A stretch of 64,000 bases of DNA from Lunularia cruciata. Its lineage: Eukaryota > Streptophyta > Marchantiopsida > Lunulariales > Lunulariaceae. Each line of letters opens with the position of its first letter. Position 1 is the first letter of the stretch. The stretch spans positions 101,303-165,302 of the forward strand of contig OX419759.1 in the NCBI GenBank assembly GCA_948567375.1. The letters are read 5' to 3'. The position numbers and the translations under genes are program-made. Below, piece after piece: positions 1 through 10,672 of the stretch. Under the pieces are notes generated by a model. That model was given only the letters and a program-made list of their open reading frames with translations. It was not told the origin of the DNA and made no database searches.

Positions 1-23
1 TGAAAACTTAGTCCGGGGGTAAA
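1..23 (+). other. Polypurine tract at 3' end of a family D element
   Basis: The bases just before the LTR start include a G-run (GTCCGGGGGTAAA), which is what a plus-strand priming polypurine tract looks like. It implies that a family D LTR element ends here and that its interior lies to the left of the window. Confidence 0.5.
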
Positions 24-702
24 TGTAACACCCATTTGTGCATGTGTGTGGTATTGTGATATTTAGCTTGGTATTACAAGTACTTAAGAGATATTATTTA
101 TATAGAGATAAAGGATGGTTCTATATTAGTCATGGTTAGCTAAAGTTAGTCATAGCTAAGATAGATGGGACCTTACTTTAGAGGAAGTAGAAAAGATGAG
201 CACCACTATTTTGGATTTTAGTGTGTTGACTTGGTATTATTCCTAGGTGTTTGGCTTTGGGGAAAGAGTTGAGAACTCTTGGGCCCGCAAGCCTTTTTGT
301 TTTGGATTCTTCTTTAGTCCAAGGATAGCCCATGTGAAGGAATCCTTGCTTTAGTGGTTGGGTCAAGATAAGGGGAATATGCCCATGTGAATGGATATTC
401 CTTTCTACTTTTTGACTTTAGTTGACTTTTAGTCTAGTAACTTGAGTTACTACGGTAATTAGTAACTTTGGTACGTAACTATTTCACAAGTATATAAACA
501 AGGAGTGAGGAGGTACTCATCATCCTTTCATTTGCAACTATCTCTCTCTCATTGAGTTCTCTAGTGAGCAATGTCTTGAGTCTTGGAGTGTTAGCCTTGG
601 AGGAGTATGATGGAGTTGGGGTTCCTTGCCTTCTTAGTCCATGGTGCGCTACCATAATAGCCATCAGAGGTTCATCCTGAGTGAGAGACAGGCCGGCTCA
701 CA
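24..702 (+). repeat. Family D LTR, probable 3' LTR
   Basis: The 679 bp segment starts TGTAACACCC and ends GGCTCACA, has a TATA box (TATATAAA, 491-498), and is repeated with clear divergence at 38293-38980. The shared boundaries of the two copies define the LTR. The polypurine tract to its left suggests a 3' LTR. No coding part of family D is visible in the window, so copia versus gypsy cannot be decided. It is followed with no gap by family A sequence at 703. Confidence 0.75.
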
Positions 703-1216
703 GGTCAGACTTCCTCAGTCTTTCACACTATATGAGGCATTGCAGATGACATCCATGGTTCCTAGACGTCCTAGTGTAGGTGTGGTAGGTGGTGATGGAG
801 TACCTGATGGAGTACTTGCTAGTCAGCCACCTGCTACTACACAGACTGAGTCTAGCAAGATGTTGGGGGCGGCTCAGCTGATTATGCGGCATCCTTTATT
901 TTCAGCTAGTTACATGTTTACATTGGGAGTTGACCCAGCCCTAGTATTCCGGTTGGCTGCCACGTTGTGTGAGAGTAGGGATGGTGCAGTTCCTACTACT
1001 AGAGCAGAGGTGGTTGGTAGTGGAGCTGACTTGGTTGAGGAGCATGGGATCCGTTCAGCGACCAGTGGTTTATTGCAGGCAACAGCGGCTAGACTGGAGG
1101 AGTTGCCAGCTAGACCGGCCTTTGAGAGAGCGCGGTTTACACCTGGTGTTGTCCTATTGGATAACCATAGGGGGATTTTTTGTTTGGTAGGATCTTCAAG
1201 GAAGGTCTATACACCG
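703..1216 (+). pseudogene. Family A gag C-terminal / spacer region
   Basis: Coding-like sequence matches, in its first 110 bases, the region just downstream of the gag zinc knuckles in the minus-strand A copy (near 51130-51240). The rest, up to the protease, has no recognisable domain. It is rich in Ala, Glu and Arg. Assigned to the gag-protease spacer by position only. Confidence 0.4.
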
Positions 1217-1530
1217 TAGAGAGTCTTGTTAGACTCTGGTGCGCAGCCCCTTATGTTAGGGAAGGCTGCAGTTGTCGGTCTGGAGTTACGGAAGACCGAT
1301 GTGGAGAGGTGTCCATGTTAGATCTAGACATCTCTAGGTGGTGGTTAGACATAGTACATCATACGTGGAGAGCTTGTTGTCCAGGTTCAGCCTGGTCATC
1401 CGACTGATAGCTCGGTGGTGAGAGCTCAGGCTATTGCGATGATAGCTGAGTCATATGATGTGCTAGTTGGGGGAGCAGTGTTATACCCTATGGGTTTCAA
1501 CATTGACTATTGGGAGGAGACAACCTCTTA
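1217..1530 (+). pseudogene. Family A retroviral-type aspartic protease
   Basis: The translated stretch VLLDSGAQPLML carries the D-S-G-A active-site signature of retropepsins in a hydrophobic context, as in Ty3/gypsy proteases that cut Gag-Pol. About 80 residues later comes a segment VLVGGAVLYPMGF that could correspond to the second half of the fold. It lies between gag and the methyltransferase, the usual place for PR in Ty3/gypsy. Part of a fossil element. Confidence 0.6.
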
Positions 1531-1939
1531 TAGACCTGGATGGCAGTCTGGTGAGGGGGGTATGTCGCCTACCAGTATGCTTCAGTAGTGGCAATCTTGG
1601 CTCACTACAGTCCGGGACCATGGCAGCATCAGTTTTAGCTTTCAGCGGTGCAGTTACTTGGCCTGGTGACTTGTTGGAGGGGAACGCCCATGCAGAGGAT
1701 ACTCCAATACCAAAGGAGATCACTCGGCTTTGGAGTACAAGTGGGATTGTTCCATCCACCTTGGATGTTCCATTGTGGAGTTTAGAGGAGGCATTGCAGC
1801 AGCATGCAGATCAGTTGGTGCAGCAGGCTTGGAGTGGAGCCTTCGTACCATCAGGGGATGAGTGTGAGGATGAGCCTCCAGAGGCGATTGCTTTGACACC
1901 TCTGGATACCACACTCATTGCTTGGCAGTATCCAGTAGA

Positions 1940-2960
1940 GGAGATATGCCTATTGGAGTTGTTTGGTGGGATCAGTACCGGACTAGCTGCGGTGTTACAG
2001 GTGGGTATTCAAGTACAGAGGTACTTGTATGTAGAGAGAGATGAGACTGCTAGGCAAGTCTCTCTACATCATGTACATCATGTGTCACACTTGGCCTATC
2101 GGTATCCAGAGTTATTACCAATGTCAGCAGTAAGAGGTTACCAGAAGGCCTTACCAGGAGACATTTCCTTACTGGGGGCGCATGACCTAGAGAGACATGG
2201 GCCTATTCACTTGGTGATTTCTGGATGGCCATGTCAGGGACATACACGTGCGGGCCGCGGTTTGGGTCTTCAGGATCCTCGTTTTGGTGTGTTTTGGGAG
2301 ATGTTACGGATACTATGACATCTCCAAGTTCATCTGTCTGTTTCTCCAGCTTACCTTTTGGAGAACGTTCCTTTGATAGGTGATTCTCGCACTAGAGTGG
2401 TGGCGAGTACACATCAGGTCCATTCTTAGATGGGACCTATTGTATTGTTAGATGCAGCCAGAGTGGGATCATGGGCTCATCGTCTTTGCCTTTGGTGGAC
2501 AAACCTTTTACCCAGAGAGGTTCTACAGCGTAGTTATGATGGGATTCAACGACTTGACCACATTCTTGTTGATGATATCTTGGATACTGGGCGTCCAAGA
2601 TATCATCAACAATCAAGACAGTGGTAGTGGCTGATAGGTCACCTATGGCAGTGGTGAACCTAGTTGGACAGCCTAGAGCTGCATTTCCCACACTCATGAG
2701 TTTCCCAGGCTCTCATGCTTTTTGAGAGGGAGGACCTGGACTTGTTTGGGACTCACAGTTACAGCAGTTGGTGGAGCCCAAAGCTGATGAGAGAGAGTGG
2801 GCGATGGGTTTTCGCACCGGTATTACCGCTGTTCTAGCAGTGTCAGAGGCATCCAGGCATCAGGTGTTAGGTCAGGCTATGGACCTGAACTGTTTGACCT
2901 GGATTGTGAGCCTTGGTTTGGCAAAGCAGCGTAGGATGCGCTTGATAGGCATCACTACTT
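1940..2960 (+). pseudogene. Cytosine-5 DNA methyltransferase domain inside family A pol
   Basis: Conserved C5-methyltransferase motifs occur in the right order. Motif I (SAM binding) is LELFGGISTGLAAVL near 1951-1995, followed by GIQVQRYLYVERD, which resembles the DNMT3/DRM stretch after motif I. Motif IV with the catalytic Pro-Cys is SGWPCQGH near 2218-2241. Motif VI is LLENVPL near 2355-2375. Motif VIII is WAHRLCLWWTNLLP near 2473-2514. Motif IX/X is a MGF-T-G-IT block near 2800 and LGQAMDLN near 2870-2890. The class is known to transfer methyl from SAM to cytosine C5 in DNA. By eye the overall shape is nearer DNMT3/DRM than DNMT1/CMT, but motif IV is not typical of either. It sits between protease and RT. 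Part of a fossil element; a second copy at 50170-51135 (-) has the same motifs. Confidence 0.85.
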
Positions 2961-3480
2961 GGACACTTGTGAGCCCTGTGCCTATCGAGACGATTCAAGT
3001 ACATGATGGGGGCAATGGACCAAGTGGACATGGTATTCTTGGGACACATTTAGTAGCTACTAGGGAGAGTGGTCTACTTGGAGTCCATCCAGGTGAGCGT
3101 GGGCTACTTGGATTACACCCTTGGTCCACATGGGATGCAGCTAGAGGACGTGTGGAGCTTGCAGTCAGAGTGGAGGGAGTTTTTCACACAGAGGTTGGGA
3201 CCTCTAGTGGTCGAGAGCATGACACTATTGCTCCCAAGGGCCCAGTGTAGTAGCCAATCAGTACGTCTTCCACTCCTACTACAGTTACAGAGGATACTTG
3301 GGAGCCAGATCTTGGACCCAAGCTTACTGGAGAGGAAAGACGGAGGGTTTGGAGGTTCTTGAGGAGTCACACGAGTTGTTTTGCCTTCAGTATGAAGGAT
3401 TTGGGTGCTCTGAAGGGACCTGGTATACGGATTGAGCTGACTAGCGACACACCTATTTCCCGACGTGCTTATTGATATAG
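2961..3480 (+). other. Family A methyltransferase-RT linker
   Basis: The coding-like linker includes short internal repeats of the type GLLGVHPGERGLLGLHP near 3070-3125, and ends just before the RT region. No known domain is recognised. The minus-strand A copy has the same linker with the same repeats near 49960-50060. Confidence 0.5.
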
Positions 3481-3484
3481 TAAT

Positions 3485-4760
3485 ATGGAGAGGACATTGA
3501 TTCAGAGCCGGAGTAGTGACCTTTTTGAGGCTGGTTTGGTGGAGATTTCACATGGAGAGTATGCATCAGCGACAGTGATGCCAGCCAAGAAGGATATGCA
3601 TGGAAACTATACAAATAGGCGGATGTGTGGAGATTACCATCCTATCAATCGACAGACCAGGGCTGATCGGTATGCCATGCCTACACCGGAGGAGATTTTT
3701 GATGCGATTGGGCATGCAAAGGTCTTCAATACTTTGGATCTTCGAGCAGATATCATCAGTTGCTGATTAGGGAGGAAGATAAGTCCAAGACAACATTTTG
3801 GGCTATTGATCCTAACGGCAAGGATGTGTTATATCAGTGGAGGTTCTTACCATTTGGGTTGAAGAACGCTCTTGCTGAGTTCCAGAGGGTCATGGATAGG
3901 ATCCTAGCTGGATTGGATTTTGCTCGGTGTTATATTGATGACATTTTGGTCTATAGCACTATTGTGGAGGAGCATGAGAGACAATTGTTGGAGGTGTTTG
4001 AGAGGTTGAGATCTCATGGACTCAAACTACATCCTGGGAAGTGTAGGTTCTTCTACGAGCAGGTTGAGTATTTGGGTCACACTATCTACCCCGGAGGACT
4101 TGGTGTTTAGCAGACCAAGGTGGAGGCTATTGCATGTGTTCCTCGGCCTACGGATGTGAGCAGAGTGTGAGCATTCCTTGGGTTGGCAAACTTCTATTGC
4201 CGCTATGTTAGAGGATTTAGTGCCATTGCCAAGGCCTTGACGAAGCTGACCAAGCTTACACAAGAGTGGTGTTGGGGAGATGAGCAGGAGAGAGCTTTTA
4301 TAGAGCTCAAGGAGAGGTTGACATCTGCTCCTATTTTGAGGAGACCGATCAAGGGACGACCATTTCAAGTTCACACTGATTGGAGTATGTTGGGGCTTGG
4401 AGCGGTGCTCACCCAGCATGATGATGAGGAGAAGGAGTTTGTGGTGGCCTATGCTAGTCGCTCCAACAATTCAGCGGGGGCAAAGTATAGTTCATATGAG
4501 GGAGAGTGCTTGGCAGCAGTTTGGGCAGTAGCACATTTTCGATGTTACCTATTTGGTAACCCCTTCACTCTCATCACTGATCATCAGCCGCTGAAGTGGT
4601 TGATGGAGTCTGACAAGCTTTCAGGGAAGCTTGCATGATGGGCTCTGATTTTACAGGAGTATGATTTCACGGTTGTTCATAGACCTGGAGTGGTGAACCG
4701 TGATGCAGATGAGTTGAGTAGAAACCCATGTCCCAGCCAGCAGGATCAGACCGGAGCACG
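3485..4760 (+). pseudogene. Family A reverse transcriptase and RNase H
   Basis: RT copies the element RNA into DNA and RNase H removes the RNA. Visible RT features are the palm catalytic motif YIDDILVYS near 3931-3957, the thumb-like segment with FYEQVEYLGHTIYP near 4050-4095, and the upstream fingers block with CGDYHPINRQT near 3628-3660. RNase H follows with FQVHTDWSMLGLGAVL near 4363-4410, YSSYEGECLAAVWAV near 4486-4530, and an ITDHQPLKWL block near 4573-4602. The type is Ty3/gypsy. Part of a fossil element. Confidence 0.85.
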
Positions 4761-5084
4761 TTGGCATGGTGAGACAGATGAGGAGATGGTGCCAGGTTGG
4801 CATGCATTGGCCTTTCTGTGTATATTTGCAGAGGCTTTGGTGGTATCTCTCTCAGCGCATACAGGAGGAGTTATTGAGGTCACAGATCCAAAGAGTGAAG
4901 ATATTGGTACAGTTCAGCAAGACATTCATGATGATGTCTTAGTGATGGACTATCTTTGCACTGGTGTTGTGGGTGGCACATTGAGGCCAAGGAGAGAGAC
5001 CGTGTTCTTCAGCAAGCTAGATGGTTCAGATTGGAGGGTAGACACCTTTTGCGTGTATGGGAGGATGGTAGAGTGCGAGTAGTA

Positions 5085-6016
5085 CCACTTCCATCATAGA
5101 GACCACAGTTGGTCCGTCATGCTCATGAGGAGCTAGGACATTTTGGAGTAAAGCGTACATATAGCTTACTCCAGAGTCATATTGGTGGCGCGGTATGCAG
5201 ACCGAGGTACAGCAGTTTGTTGCTAGATGTATGGTTTGTGACCAAGTTAGAGCATCATTCAATGCTCCTACGCCACAGTTACATCCATTACCTATCATGG
5301 GATTGGGTTACCGTTGGAGTTTAGACTTTGCCGGACCTTTACCGTTGACTGTGAGACATCATCGGTATGTTTTGGTGAGGGTGGAGCACTTCTCCAAGTG
5401 GAATGAGTTGGTGGCACTTCCTGACAAGTCTAGTGAAGGGACGGCTTACTCGTTCCTAGATCGAGTTCTTAGTCATTTTGGTGCACCAGCTGAGGTTTTG
5501 ACTGATCAGGGTACAGAGTTCTTGGGGGAGTTTCAAGTCTTGTGTGACAAGGCTTTGATTGATCATCGTACGACATCCCGAGATCACCTTGAGGCAGATG
5601 GCTTAGGAGAGAGAGTGGTTCAGACGGTGAAGAGAGGATTGCGAAAGTATGGTTTGCAAAGAGGCCACTTGGGAGATTGGGATCTCCAGTTACCTTGGTT
5701 GGCCATGGGCTATCGGTTCAGCCGGCAAGCCTCCTTAGCATCCTTCTCTCCATACTTTCTACTCTATGGACGAGATCCAGATTTACCTGCAGCCATTCGT
5801 CAAGATGCTACTGTAGTTTTGGACTTGGATGACCCCAATGTATGGATGAGCGCATGTTCTCAACGGGCAGAGATCTTTCGGAGAGTGATGTCGATGGCTT
5901 TTGAGAACTTGGCGATTGCTCAGCATAGAGATACTTTATGCTATGCTACCATTCGAGGAGGAGGTTATAGACCCTCAATCCGTCAATTTCATCTAGGTAA
6001 CTATGTATATCTATAG
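5085..6016 (+). pseudogene. Family A DDE integrase
   Basis: Integrase joins element cDNA ends to host DNA. The N-terminal HHCC zinc domain is visible (HAHEELGHFG near 5120-5149, then CMVCDQV near 5227-5247). The catalytic core shows WSLDFAGPLP (first Asp, near 5315), LTDQGTEF (second Asp, near 5498-5521) and a segment with EADGL (Glu, near 5590). The C-terminal part includes the basic, GKGD-like region near 5980. It is followed directly by the PHD finger where chromoviruses carry a chromodomain. Part of a fossil element. Confidence 0.85.
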
Positions 6017-6059
6017 CAGACAGCACCGACGACACTTGATGTTTCTACAGGCCGCACTA

Positions 6060-6360
6060 TCTAGAGAGTGCGCGAGATTTTGCCATCTGGAGTCCTTGTG
6101 TTAGAAGGACGTGATGGTGTTGTTTGGAAGGATCATGTGCCCAATTGTGCGCCATGCCACCTCCCAAACATTGATGGTACTATGGACCCAAGCTTGGCAC
6201 TTGTACGTGCAGGCTTGAGGTGTATGTTATGTGGCTCTTCTGGTGGAGTTGCTACTATGTTAGTGTGTGATAGCTATTCGAGAGGATGGCATATGGCATG
6301 TATGACTCCTCCCCTCATGGTGGTTCCTCAGGGATAGTGGTCATGTCCTAGATGTACTTG
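6060..6360 (+). pseudogene. PHD zinc finger at the C-terminus of family A pol
   Basis: The segment starting at about 6224 has the PHD pattern: CMLC, a spacer, a second cysteine pair around LVCD, then WHMAC with its His and Cys, the typical MTPPL--VPQG turn, and a final CPRC. In the other copies (40662-40796 and 46735-46874) the same finger reads with the canonical W before the last cysteine pair. PHD fingers typically bind the histone H3 tail, often by its lysine-4 methylation state. A preceding block with LEGRDGVVWKDHV and NCAPCHLPN may be a small zinc or SH3-like lead-in. Its place after integrase suggests a targeting role like the chromodomain in chromoviruses; that is inference. Confidence 0.8.
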
Positions 6361-6518
6361 ACCTATAGCTAGTTCATTCTTTATATGGTATAGATTGCAG
6401 ACAGGCGACTAACGATGGGGCTCCATAGCACCCGGCCTCCTGATCTTTGCCCATTAGAGGGTATACCATATACTTAGAGTAGATGGCTATCTGGAGTTAG
6501 AGGGACCTAACCGCCAGC

Positions 6519-6529
6519 TAGGGGGGCGA
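6519..6529 (+). other. Polypurine tract of family A copy 1
   Basis: TAGGGGGGCGA lies immediately before TGTGGCACTT at 6531. It is conserved in the copy at 40958-40967 and, inverted, at 46562-46574. It marks the plus-strand primer and shows that, in terms of reverse transcription, the 3' repeat begins with segment B1 rather than with segment A. Confidence 0.6.
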
Positions 6530-6530
6530 T

Positions 6531-7193
6531 TGTGGCACTTTAGAGTCTATGTATGACTTATGTGTGAGTTGTGCTTCTATAGTGTATGATGTTGATAGCA
6601 ATGCATGTTGTGTAGCGATGTATATACGCACGACAGCTGTCACGCCATTTGTAGTTCCGCATCTAGTTGCTCGGACACTGGAGTTCCAGTGATAGTAGTT
6701 AGAGTTATTCTAGTAGTTTCTCAAGGACTACTTTCCGACAGTCTGATTTGGTGTTCGGGGTACTGACTTCACGGTGGGGCCCACCGTCACTTTGCACCAT
6801 TTGCACCGTCGAGTGTGCCGTCAGCGGGACCGTTAGGGTTCCAGTGCTAGCTCAAGTCCAGAGGGGTATAGTTTCGAAGTGAGCACCAGAGAGCTCACTT
6901 CTCTGATGTTGAGCCTTCGAGTTCCTGGCTATGGTGGACAGAGGCCGGTGAGCGTCACCTAGATTCTCTATGCTTGAGTGGGTGTGGTTAGACTGTAATC
7001 AGTGCCCAGTTGTTGGCAGTTTATAGAGTGACAGATCAAGTACTGATCTGAGTTGAGTTGAGTTGAGAATGTTAAGCAATCTGATTATTGTGGCACTTTA
7101 GAGTCTATGTATGACTTATGTGTGAGTTGTGCTTCTATAGTGTATGATGTTGACAGCGATGTATGTTGTGTAGCGATGTATATACGCACGACA
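6531..7193 (+). repeat. Family A 3' terminal repeats, order B1-A2-B2
   Basis: Segment B (105 bp, TGTGGCACTT to GCACGACA) occurs at 6531-6635 and again, nearly identical, at 7089-7193. Between them lies segment A (6638-7087, TGTCACGCC to CTGATTA) with a 2 bp GC spacer on its left. The same B-A-B layout ends the copy at 39583-41636 and, inverted, the copy at 45904-54669. The outer end GACA is the insertion boundary in every case. Confidence 0.8.
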
Positions 7194-7690
7194 AGGTAAG
7201 GAGAACAAAGGTAGTCCAAAGAATGAGATTATAGACTCCCATGACAGACAAAGAGTCAAAGGGAGAGATGGAGTCAAAGTCTTTGGAATTAGAGGACAAA
7301 GAAGCAGAGTTAGCTTGACAGAGCAACGAGTCCGGAAGCGATGGCAAACCCAAAGTACAACAGTTGGACGAAGAAGAACAAGAACTTCAAGAAGAAATTG
7401 ATCAAATCAGGGAAGGAGAGTTGCCAAGTTTAGAATTGTTTGGGCAAGAAGAAGATATGCCAGTTGAAGATCCGACTCAGGATTGGAAGAAGTGGGAGAC
7501 TTGAGGAAGAAGGAAGTGGATGTCATTCACTTGGAGGATGAGGAAAGTTCAGGCAAAGACAACATGTTATCAATCCGAAGATCCCAACTTTGGGTGCAAA
7601 CTTAACTGAATGAGGTTGAAGGTAAAGAGGAAGAAAGAGAAGAGGGTTGTGAAGGAATGAAGTATATTCAAGAGGCAGTGTGTCCATTAC
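7194..7690 (+). pseudogene. Family C U3 coding-like fragment
   Basis: The acidic, Lys/Glu-rich sequence contains a translated stretch EEVDVIHLEDEESS-like followed by RRSQLW, which matches the segment with DEDEESS and RRSRLWG in the minus-strand C piece near 15770-15870. It is a fragment of the coding-like U3 of the family C LTR, adjoining the end of family A copy 1. Confidence 0.5.
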
Positions 7691-8850
7691 AAATCAACTT
7701 GTCTTAAGCCTTTAAGATGAGATCATTGTTCTTAAGAGCAAGGAAAGAATACAAAGAAGACAAAATAAAGGCAATCACAAAGATCACCTTTGTCATCTTC
7801 AAGTTAGAGTAGCTGCTCTTCCTTGTTTCCATCATCTTCATCAAAAGATGAGAAAGCTTGAAGGAAGGAACAACAAGGGCAAAGGAGGTCAAAAGTAGTT
7901 TTTTTAAAGACCTCTACAAAGGCAAATAGCAAGTTGTAGGAGTTAGTCAAGGACTTCAATGAATTTAAAGTCCAAATGGTTAGAGGAAAGGAACTAAGAC
8001 AACCTCCATCTTATGCATGTCCTAACATTTGGTGTACTATTGGTGGCAATATTAGCCATGCAAACACTAAATGCTTAACCATTATCATCATAATAAGTTT
8101 TAGCCTTGGCTTGGAAGAGTTAAGAAAAGAAGCCTTGGATTGGCTATCGTTGAGGAAGGAGGCTGGCCAGACCTTGAGGTACTTTGAGTAGAAATAAGGT
8201 CAAGTAAATAAGAAAATAAGAAAAATAAATAAGGCAAAATAAATAAGAATATCTTGTCTTTGGATTCAGTTCCTTCCTTGGATTGAAACACCAAGTGTAT
8301 TTTCCCAAGGAGATCCTCTGAAGGGAAAAGAAACAACAAAAGAAATTGAACTCCAATGTAGCTCAACCTACAAAGATCCTTGAGTTATCTGAGAAGCCAA
8401 GTGGTTTCTCACTATCCTTTACAATGGATATTCCAAGAGAAGTTGAAGACTAACTTCAAGAGGAGCTTAAGAAAGAACGTCTTCAAGGTATGGATGAAAA
8501 TAAAAATTTGGGAGAAACTTTCCTAGTTACAATTTTGAAGCATGCAAAGGAACAAGAAGTAAAGTAAGGTCTTTCAGAGGAAATACTTCCAAAGAGTGGT
8601 GCTTGTAAAGGAATAGAGCATGTTGGATAAGAGGCAAAGAAAGGCTAAATCCTTACTTTGTGTACTTTAATACAACATTGATGTGGATCTAGCATCTACA
8701 AAGGGTGATTGTTACCTTCAAAAGATTGTGAGAGAACAACAAGTTGTTTAAAAGATAACTTTCCATGGCCTTAAAATGAGTGCAATAAATGAAGCAAAAG
8801 GAATTACTCATTATATATCATTTTGAATAGGAAGAGTTTAGAAGTCAATG
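7691..8850 (+). pseudogene. Family C gag-like remnant with zinc knuckle
   Basis: Around 8008-8070 the translation gives a CCHC-like stretch (C-P-N-I-W-C, then GGNISHANTKC) resembling the gag knuckle of the minus-strand C element near 34280. The rest is Lys-rich, low-complexity coding-like DNA without a further recognisable domain. Old and much decayed. Confidence 0.4.
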
Positions 8851-9974
8851 GACTACTATTCTATAACAACTTTATCAATCTGCAAATCCAAAATGACAAA
8901 CCACCTCCATCTTTGCCTCTTCGCATCTCAAATCTACTACAATCCAATCCAATGTTTATCTTGGCTTTGGCTTCTAAACCTGATTTAACTTCAATTATAT
9001 CCTACACTTTGGATTTATCAAGTACTATTAGTTCTTCTGCCACTTCTATCATCTTTTCAGTTTGAACTGAAATTGAAATCATGAAATTGAAATCTATCTA
9101 CATTCTTATTCTCTAACCCAATCTCTTCTAATGTCTCAAGTAACTTTGCCAAAGACACTTGCACTCCTACCTCTCTTACTTTTCACATAGCCCCTGCATT
9201 TAATTCACTACAAAGTGCATCTAACTTTTATCTAATTAAATCTAGTTTGAGGAAGACATTGTTTCCTACTTCTACAAGTTTCCTATCTATGTGATGCTTA
9301 GGTGAATCAATAACTTGTTCATCTCAACATCCTTCACCTTTCTCTTCCTAGTCTCCAGCACCATCAACTTCAACTCATGCAACCTAGCTTCCTCTTACTG
9401 AACTTCAGCCATAGTACTAAGCATCACTCTTACTTTCACAATCACTTCTATTTTTGTCCCTGACTTACTCTTCATTTTGTGCCTTCCTCTCTACTTACAA
9501 ATCCTCCCGATACATATATAACTCAACTTCAAAGTCCGCTTTCAGAGCTTCCTTCTCCTTCACATTTTGACCAAGTCGAGCTTCCATGCTTCTGATCAAC
9601 CTTCTCAACCTTTCTTCTTCTTGACTTCTTACTGTGAATTCACATTGCCAAGCTTGATCCTTCTCTGCTACCTTCAACTTTAAACTCTCCATTTTTTGCT
9701 CCATTACTGCTGTTATGGCCTTCAAATGTATGACTTCAACTTGGGCTTCATTGAGTTCCACTTGCAATTTCTCAGTTAGAGTCTTTTGTTTGTTCATTCT
9801 TCAACTTGCTTTTGAAGCTCATTGCCTTGCTTCACAAATTCTTCTTGCAGATTATCAAAACTCTTCCTCCAAAGTACTGCATCCACCTAAAGTACTTTGG
9901 CTTCCTCTTCTCTTTGGTTTAACTTCTTTTTCAATACTGAGATTGCTTCACTCCAATTTCTTGCTAATTGTAGC
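8851..9974 (-). repeat. Family C LTR fragment (minus strand), left part
   Basis: The minus strand encodes a long coiled-coil region (9495-9797, heptad-rich Glu/Lys/Leu) matching the end of the C U3 coding-like region seen at 62737-63117. The family B copy at 9980-15621 splits this LTR; it continues at 15627. Confidence 0.65.
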
Positions 9975-9979
9975 TCATC
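9975..9979. other. Target-site duplication TCATC of family B copy
   Basis: TCATC stands directly before the 5' LTR and again at 15622-15626 directly after the 3' LTR. This five-base duplication is typical for plant Ty3/gypsy integrase. Confidence 0.9.
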
Positions 9980-10401
9980 TGTAACAATATGGAGTTTAGT
10001 GACGAAGTTAGTCGGGCTTACGAAGTAGAGAATAAGACAAAATAGCCTAGAATATTCTAGAAGCATCTAAGAAGCTTCTTAGGAAGCTTCCCAACTAGTT
10101 AACTTGCGCCCTAAGCAGGTAGCTTCTAGAAGGAAGCTTCTAGAAGCTTCTAACTAGCTTAGCTTGCACGCCAAGTAGGCGGCTTCTAGAAGGAAGCTTC
10201 TTGAGAAGCTTCCTAGTTAACTTGGCTTGCACTCCAAGAAAGCGGCTCAAGGAAACTTCTTGAGAAGCTTCAAGGGTCTTGTATGCTACCTATAAATACC
10301 AAGGCTGAAGCTCATGCTAGGATTCGGAGTTTTCCCTCATTCAAGTGTCCCAATGTGAGCTTCCATTCTCCTATTTCTCTCCTCGGTTTTGGTCTTTTAC
10401 A
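9980..10401 (+). repeat. Family B 5' LTR
   Basis: Starts TGTAACAATATGG, ends GGTCTTTTACA. A TATA box (TATAAATA, 10291-10298) lies downstream of a dense cluster of GAA/TTC modules (10056-10270). The primer-binding site follows at once. Confidence 0.95.
10056..10270 (+). promoter_or_regulatory. Cluster of heat-shock-element-like modules in B LTR
   Basis: Many alternating GAA and TTC modules with 2 bp spacing lie upstream of the TATA box. The best array is GAAGCTTCTAGAAGCTTC at 10133-10150, a perfect palindrome of four contiguous modules (nGAAnnTTCnnGAAnnTTCn). The same 18-mer is present at 15353-15370, 45253-45270 and 59236-59253. Heat-shock factors are known to bind at least three such modules. 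Heat-inducible transcription is an inference from the motif. Confidence 0.6.
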
Positions 10402-10402
10402 T

Positions 10403-10417
10403 TGGTATCAGAGCAGG
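10403..10417 (+). other. Primer-binding site, initiator tRNA-Met type
   Basis: TGGTATCAGAGCAGG starts one base after the 5' LTR. This is the usual plant LTR-retrotransposon site complementary to the 3' end of initiator tRNA-Met. The minus-strand B copy has it at 58967-58981. Confidence 0.9.
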
Positions 10418-10672
10418 AATGGAATGGATGGAATTTATGGACCACCAAATCCACTTCCGCCAAACCATTGGGAATTTCATGTCCAGATATTACCAAAGCA
10501 TCGTTTCACACAATTCATCACCTCACGCTTTGGGCAGGATTTTCTACATATGATCACCGTGTCAGAGGAACCCTTGATACTTCCAGTTGTAACTTATGGA
10601 GAACGGTGGACTTGTTGTATCTACGTGTTAATCAACTAGATAAATTGCAAGTAGTGGAATAGAGTAGTAGCG

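Larger units (their letters stand above)
703..7193 (+). mobile_element. Family A Ty3/gypsy element, copy 1 (partial, 3' end present)
   Basis: This is a Ty3/gypsy fossil with parts in the order gag remainder, protease, cytosine-5 methyltransferase, reverse transcriptase, RNase H, integrase, PHD finger, then the 3' terminal repeats. The domain order PR-RT-RH-IN is that of Ty3/gypsy; the methyltransferase between PR and RT and the PHD finger after IN are extra. It is broken in roughly a dozen places. The left edge abuts a family D LTR, so the 5' repeat and most of gag are not here. The right edge is the exact end of the family terminal repeat (GCACGACA), after which family C sequence begins. Confidence 0.85.

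Noticed and set aside
10050-10280. CRISPR-like or satellite array in the B LTR because of repeated AAGCTTCT words
   Set aside because: The spacing is irregular, there are no unique spacers, and the words fit GAA/TTC regulatory modules within a defined LTR.
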